Shown piece after piece: positions 61,330-64,000 of a stretch of DNA of 64,000 bases. Below the pieces are notes generated by a model, which worked only from the letters and a program-made list of their open reading frames with translations, made no database searches and was not told the DNA's origin. The stretch covers positions 186,001-250,000 of the forward strand of contig NZ_JRHC01000005.1 in the NCBI RefSeq assembly GCF_000949475.1, written 5' to 3'. Within the stretch, counting starts at the first letter, position 1. Every line of letters begins with the position of its first letter. The translations under genes and the position numbers were made by a program. This DNA comes from Draconibacterium sediminis (lineage in GTDB: Bacteria; Bacteroidota; Bacteroidia; Bacteroidales; Prolixibacteraceae).

Positions 61330-64000
61330 ATGAAAAAAATCGCGCTTATTATGTCATTTCTGGTTTTGCTGGGAGTGACGGTGGTAAATGCTCAGACCAA
61401 GATCGTTACCGGTACGGTTACATCCAGCGAGGATAACCTGCCAATTCCGGGAGTTTCTGTTTCTGTGGCAGGGACAACCCTTGGTACCGTAACTGATATT
61501 GACGGAGTTTTTAATTTGAAAGTTCCGCAAGATGGAAAGGCTTTGGTAGCCAGTTTTGTGGGGATGAAAACACAGACCGTTGAATTGGGCGAAGGATCGG
61601 ACTATACAATCGTAATGGAGCCCGACCTTGTAGGTATCGACGAAGTAGTAGTTACCGCCCTTGGTATTACCCGCGAAAAGAAATCGTTGGGTTATTCATC
61701 GCAATCGCTTACCGGCGACGATGTGGCAGCAGTAAAAGATGCAAACATTGTTAACTCGCTTTCGGGTAAAGTTGCCGGTGTGCAGGTTACCGGATCGCCT
61801 GGTAGTGTTGGTGGTTCATCGCGTATTATTATTCGTGGTGTGAACTCAATTTCGGGTAACAACCAGCCATTGTTCATTGTGGATGGCACTCCGATTGATA
61901 ACTCGAACTTTAACTCTACCAATACGCAGTCGGGAGATGGTGGTATCGACTTTGGTAACGCTTCAGCCGATATCAACCCTGAAGATATTGAGTCGATGAC
62001 CGTGTTAAAAGGTGCGAACGCTGCTGCACTTTATGGCTCGCGTGCGGCCAACGGTGTAATTCTTATTACGACCAAAAAAGGTACTAAACGTAAAGGTATT
62101 GGTGTTTCTATCACTTCGGGTGTAAATGTGTCAACCGTTGCTTTGTTGCCCGATTATCAAAATGAATATGGTGGTGGTTACAAACAGACATTTGATATTT
62201 ATGAGCCAACCGGTGAGCCCATTGTAAACTATGCAGCCGACGAAAGTTGGGGGCCACGCATGGACGGTCAGTTGGTACGTCAGTGGTACAGCTGGTATCC
62301 GGATGATCCAAACTACGGAAAAATGACTCCGTTTGTGGCCCATCCTGATAACATTAAAGACTTTTACGAAACAGGTGTTACAACAAACAATAACATTGCC
62401 TTAGAAGGAGGTGGCGATGGAACACTTTTCCGTTTGTCGTTTACCGACTTCCGTCAATCAGGTACTTTGCCAACTTCTGAATTGAAAAAGAATACTATTT
62501 CCTTTAATGGAAGCTCAAAATTAACTGATAAGTTAACAGCTTCGGCAAGTGTAAACTATGTTTCCTTAACCAACGAAGGTATTCCTGGACAAGGATATGG
62601 TAACAATGCAGGTAACGTAGTTACCAGTTTTAACCAGTGGTTTCAGCGTCAATTGGATATGGATAATCTGAAAAACTATAAAACTGCTGACGGTATTGAC
62701 CGCACATGGAACATTAGCTCTCCAACAAATCTTCGTCCTTTATACTGGGAAAACCCATACTGGGTATTGAATGAGAGTCCTGCACAAATGGAAAGACAAC
62801 GTGTGTTTGGTAACGTGTCGTTAAAATACGATGTGCTTCCCGGGTTGTCAGTTCAGGGATGGGCGCGTACCGATTTCTATACCGATCGTCGTCAGGAAAG
62901 AATTGCTTCAGGTTCTATTCCACAGGCATGGTATAAAGAAGAAGTTCGCCAGCTTGAAGATAATAACTACGAGTTTTTGGCAACTTATACAAAAGAAATT
63001 GGTTCGGATATCACACTGGATGCCAACCTGGGTGCCAACAAGCGTATTCGCATGTATTACAACAATACTGCCAGTACTAATGGTGGTTTAAGTGTGCCTA
63101 ACTTCTTTAATGTTGATGCATCCATCGACCGTCCTTCTATAACTGATTACAAATCGAAAAAAGTTGTAAACTCGGTATACGGAAGTGCAACAATTGGTTA
63201 TAAAAACATGCTATATGTTGATCTGTCGTTACGTAACGACTGGTCTTCAACACTGCCTGATGGAGACAATTCCTATTTGTATCCTTCGGTAACCGGTACA
63301 TTCCTTTTCTCAGAACTAATCGAAGACAAATCTATCCTTTCGTTAGGAAAAGTTAGAGCAAGTTGGTCGCAGGTGGGTAACGATACCGATCCTTACCAAT
63401 TGGCCGTAACTTATGGTTCGGCTAATAACTACGGAAGTTATCCTGCATATGCAGTACCTAACAATTTAAATAACGCTGCTCTTAAACCAGAGACTATTAC
63501 AACTACCGAGTTTGGTGTTGAAATGGCTTTCTTTAACAGCCGTTTAGGTTTAGATGTAACTTACTACGATATTCAGTCGGAAGACCAGATTCTTGACCTT
63601 GATGTAGCAAGTACTTCAGGATATAACTCAACAGTTGTAAATGCCGGATTAATGACCAATAAAGGTTGGGAAGTTATGCTGAACGGTCGTGCAATCGACA
63701 AAGAATTTACATGGGATATTGTTGCCAACTGGGCAAAAAATACCAACAAGGTTGAAGAGTTGGCTGCAGGACTTGATAATTATCAGTTAGCTGCATGGGG
63801 ACCTTCTATTAACGCTCGAGTAGGAGAAACTTACGGTACATGGATTACCGATGGTTTTGTTTACGACGATGAAACCGGCCAACGTATCGTTGACGAAGAC
63901 GGGTACTATAAGAGAGCTACTAACCAAACTTATGGTTCGTACTTACCAGATTGGACCGGTGGTGTTACCAATACATTTACTTACAAAGGTGTAATGTTAA
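61330..64000 (+). CDS. SusC/RagA-type TonB-dependent outer-membrane receptor (5' part)
   Basis: About 890 codons are open to the window edge, so the C-terminus is missing. The protein has a signal peptide (cleavage near VVNAQ), a carboxypeptidase-like N-terminal domain (about residues 25-95: TGTVTSSEDNLPIPGVSVSV, GTVTDIDGVFNLKVP), a VVVTALGITREKKSLGYS TonB-box-like segment, then the plug (SLSGKVAGVQVTGSPGSVGG, IIIRGVNSISGNNQPLFIVDG, LKGANAAALYGSRAANGVILI) and barrel strands. These receptors import glycans or peptides with a SusD lipoprotein, whose gene is presumably just outside the window. Confidence 0.96.
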   Translation, partial: MKKIALIMSFLVLLGVTVVNAQTKIVTGTVTSSEDNLPIPGVSVSVAGTTLGTVTDIDGVFNLKVPQDGKALVASFVGMKTQTVELGEGSDYTIVMEPDLVGIDEVVVTALGITREKKSLGYSSQSLTGDDVAAVKDANIVNSLSGKVAGVQVTGSPGSVGGSSRIIIRGVNSISGNNQPLFIVDGTPIDNSNFNSTNTQSGDGGIDFGNASADINPEDIESMTVLKGANAAALYGSRAANGVILITTKKGTKRKGIGVSITSGVNVSTVALLPDYQNEYGGGYKQTFDIYEPTGEPIVNYAADESWGPRMDGQLVRQWYSWYPDDPNYGKMTPFVAHPDNIKDFYETGVTTNNNIALEGGGDGTLFRLSFTDFRQSGTLPTSELKKNTISFNGSSKLTDKLTASASVNYVSLTNEGIPGQGYGNNAGNVVTSFNQWFQRQLDMDNLKNYKTADGIDRTWNISSPTNLRPLYWENPYWVLNESPAQMERQRVFGNVSLKYDVLPGLSVQGWARTDFYTDRRQERIASGSIPQAWYKEEVRQLEDNNYEFLATYTKEIGSDITLDANLGANKRIRMYYNNTASTNGGLSVPNFFNVDASIDRPSITDYKSKKVVNSVYGSATIGYKNMLYVDLSLRNDWSSTLPDGDNSYLYPSVTGTFLFSELIEDKSILSLGKVRASWSQVGNDTDPYQLAVTYGSANNYGSYPAYAVPNNLNNAALKPETITTTEFGVEMAFFNSRLGLDVTYYDIQSEDQILDLDVASTSGYNSTVVNAGLMTNKGWEVMLNGRAIDKEFTWDIVANWAKNTNKVEELAAGLDNYQLAAWGPSINARVGETYGTWITDGFVYDDETGQRIVDEDGYYKRATNQTYGSYLPDWTGGVTNTFTYKGVML

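Noticed and set aside
1-64000. tRNA, rRNA, integrase, transposase or toxin-antitoxin genes
   Set aside because: None was recognised in the spacers or reading frames; a tRNAscan or covariance search would be needed to exclude short RNAs.

Overview
The window is a 64 kb stretch of a Bacteroidota chromosome. The signs are a SusC/RagA-type receptor, PorP/SprF and CHU_C type IX secretion (T9SS) proteins, GldB, a MurF-Alr fusion, class III glutamine synthetase, DUF4294 and DUF2851 proteins, TAnnTTTG-like promoters and few Shine-Dalgarno sites. Gene style suggests a free-living Marinilabiliales/Prolixibacteraceae-like member, but that placement is inference. No rRNA, tRNA, CRISPR array, integrase or transposase gene was recognised.

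Layout. Bases 1-8.1 kb hold the end of an ion-pumping pyrophosphatase, a dihydroorotate-dehydrogenase-like flavoprotein, a large M16 lipoprotein protease and a PmbA/TldD pair. Bases 8.5-16.8 kb form a nitrogen block: class II glutamine synthetase, a HisC-like aminotransferase, a three-gene reverse cassette (class I-like glutamine synthetase, APH-fold kinase, HAD-IIA phosphatase), then class III glutamine synthetase. From 16.9 to 27.8 kb come a PorE-like OmpA lipoprotein, a histidine kinase, a PQQ-type propeller, a K+ channel, an rRNA/tRNA methylase, arginine deiminase and small housekeeping genes. From 27.9 to 35.6 kb lie a polysaccharide-initiating sugar transferase, a degenerate Gfo/Idh-like protein, Pcm, a metallo-beta-lactamase-fold hydrolase, GcvP and IspE.

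Bases 35.7-41 kb carry a small secreted repeat protein, then PorP/SprF facing a 1211-residue IgGFc-binding/CHU_C T9SS substrate. Bases 41-48 kb contain acyl-CoA carboxylase subunits, LptG, Tgt, a glycosyltransferase, an ECF sigma factor and RsmG. Bases 48.3-60.6 kb contain Pfk, a DUF1080 lipoprotein, a gene-free 1.1 kb repeat region, GldB opposite NadE, a Crp-like regulator, MurF-Alr, thymidine kinase, an acidic protein, RsmI and a YjjG-like nucleotidase. A 0.7 kb AT-rich leader precedes the truncated SusC gene at the right edge.

The most distinctive features are three glutamine synthetase classes within 8.3 kb, with an uncharacterised ligase/kinase/phosphatase cassette between them. Several intergenic spacers are built from degenerate 7-nt tandem repeats, mostly at gene 3' ends. 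One spacer contains ten 21-nt units (two 105-bp copies) and a 158-bp palindromic element. Several enzymes have lost textbook catalytic or metal residues: the DHODH-like protein, Tgt, the Gfo/Idh-like protein and the K+ channel filter.
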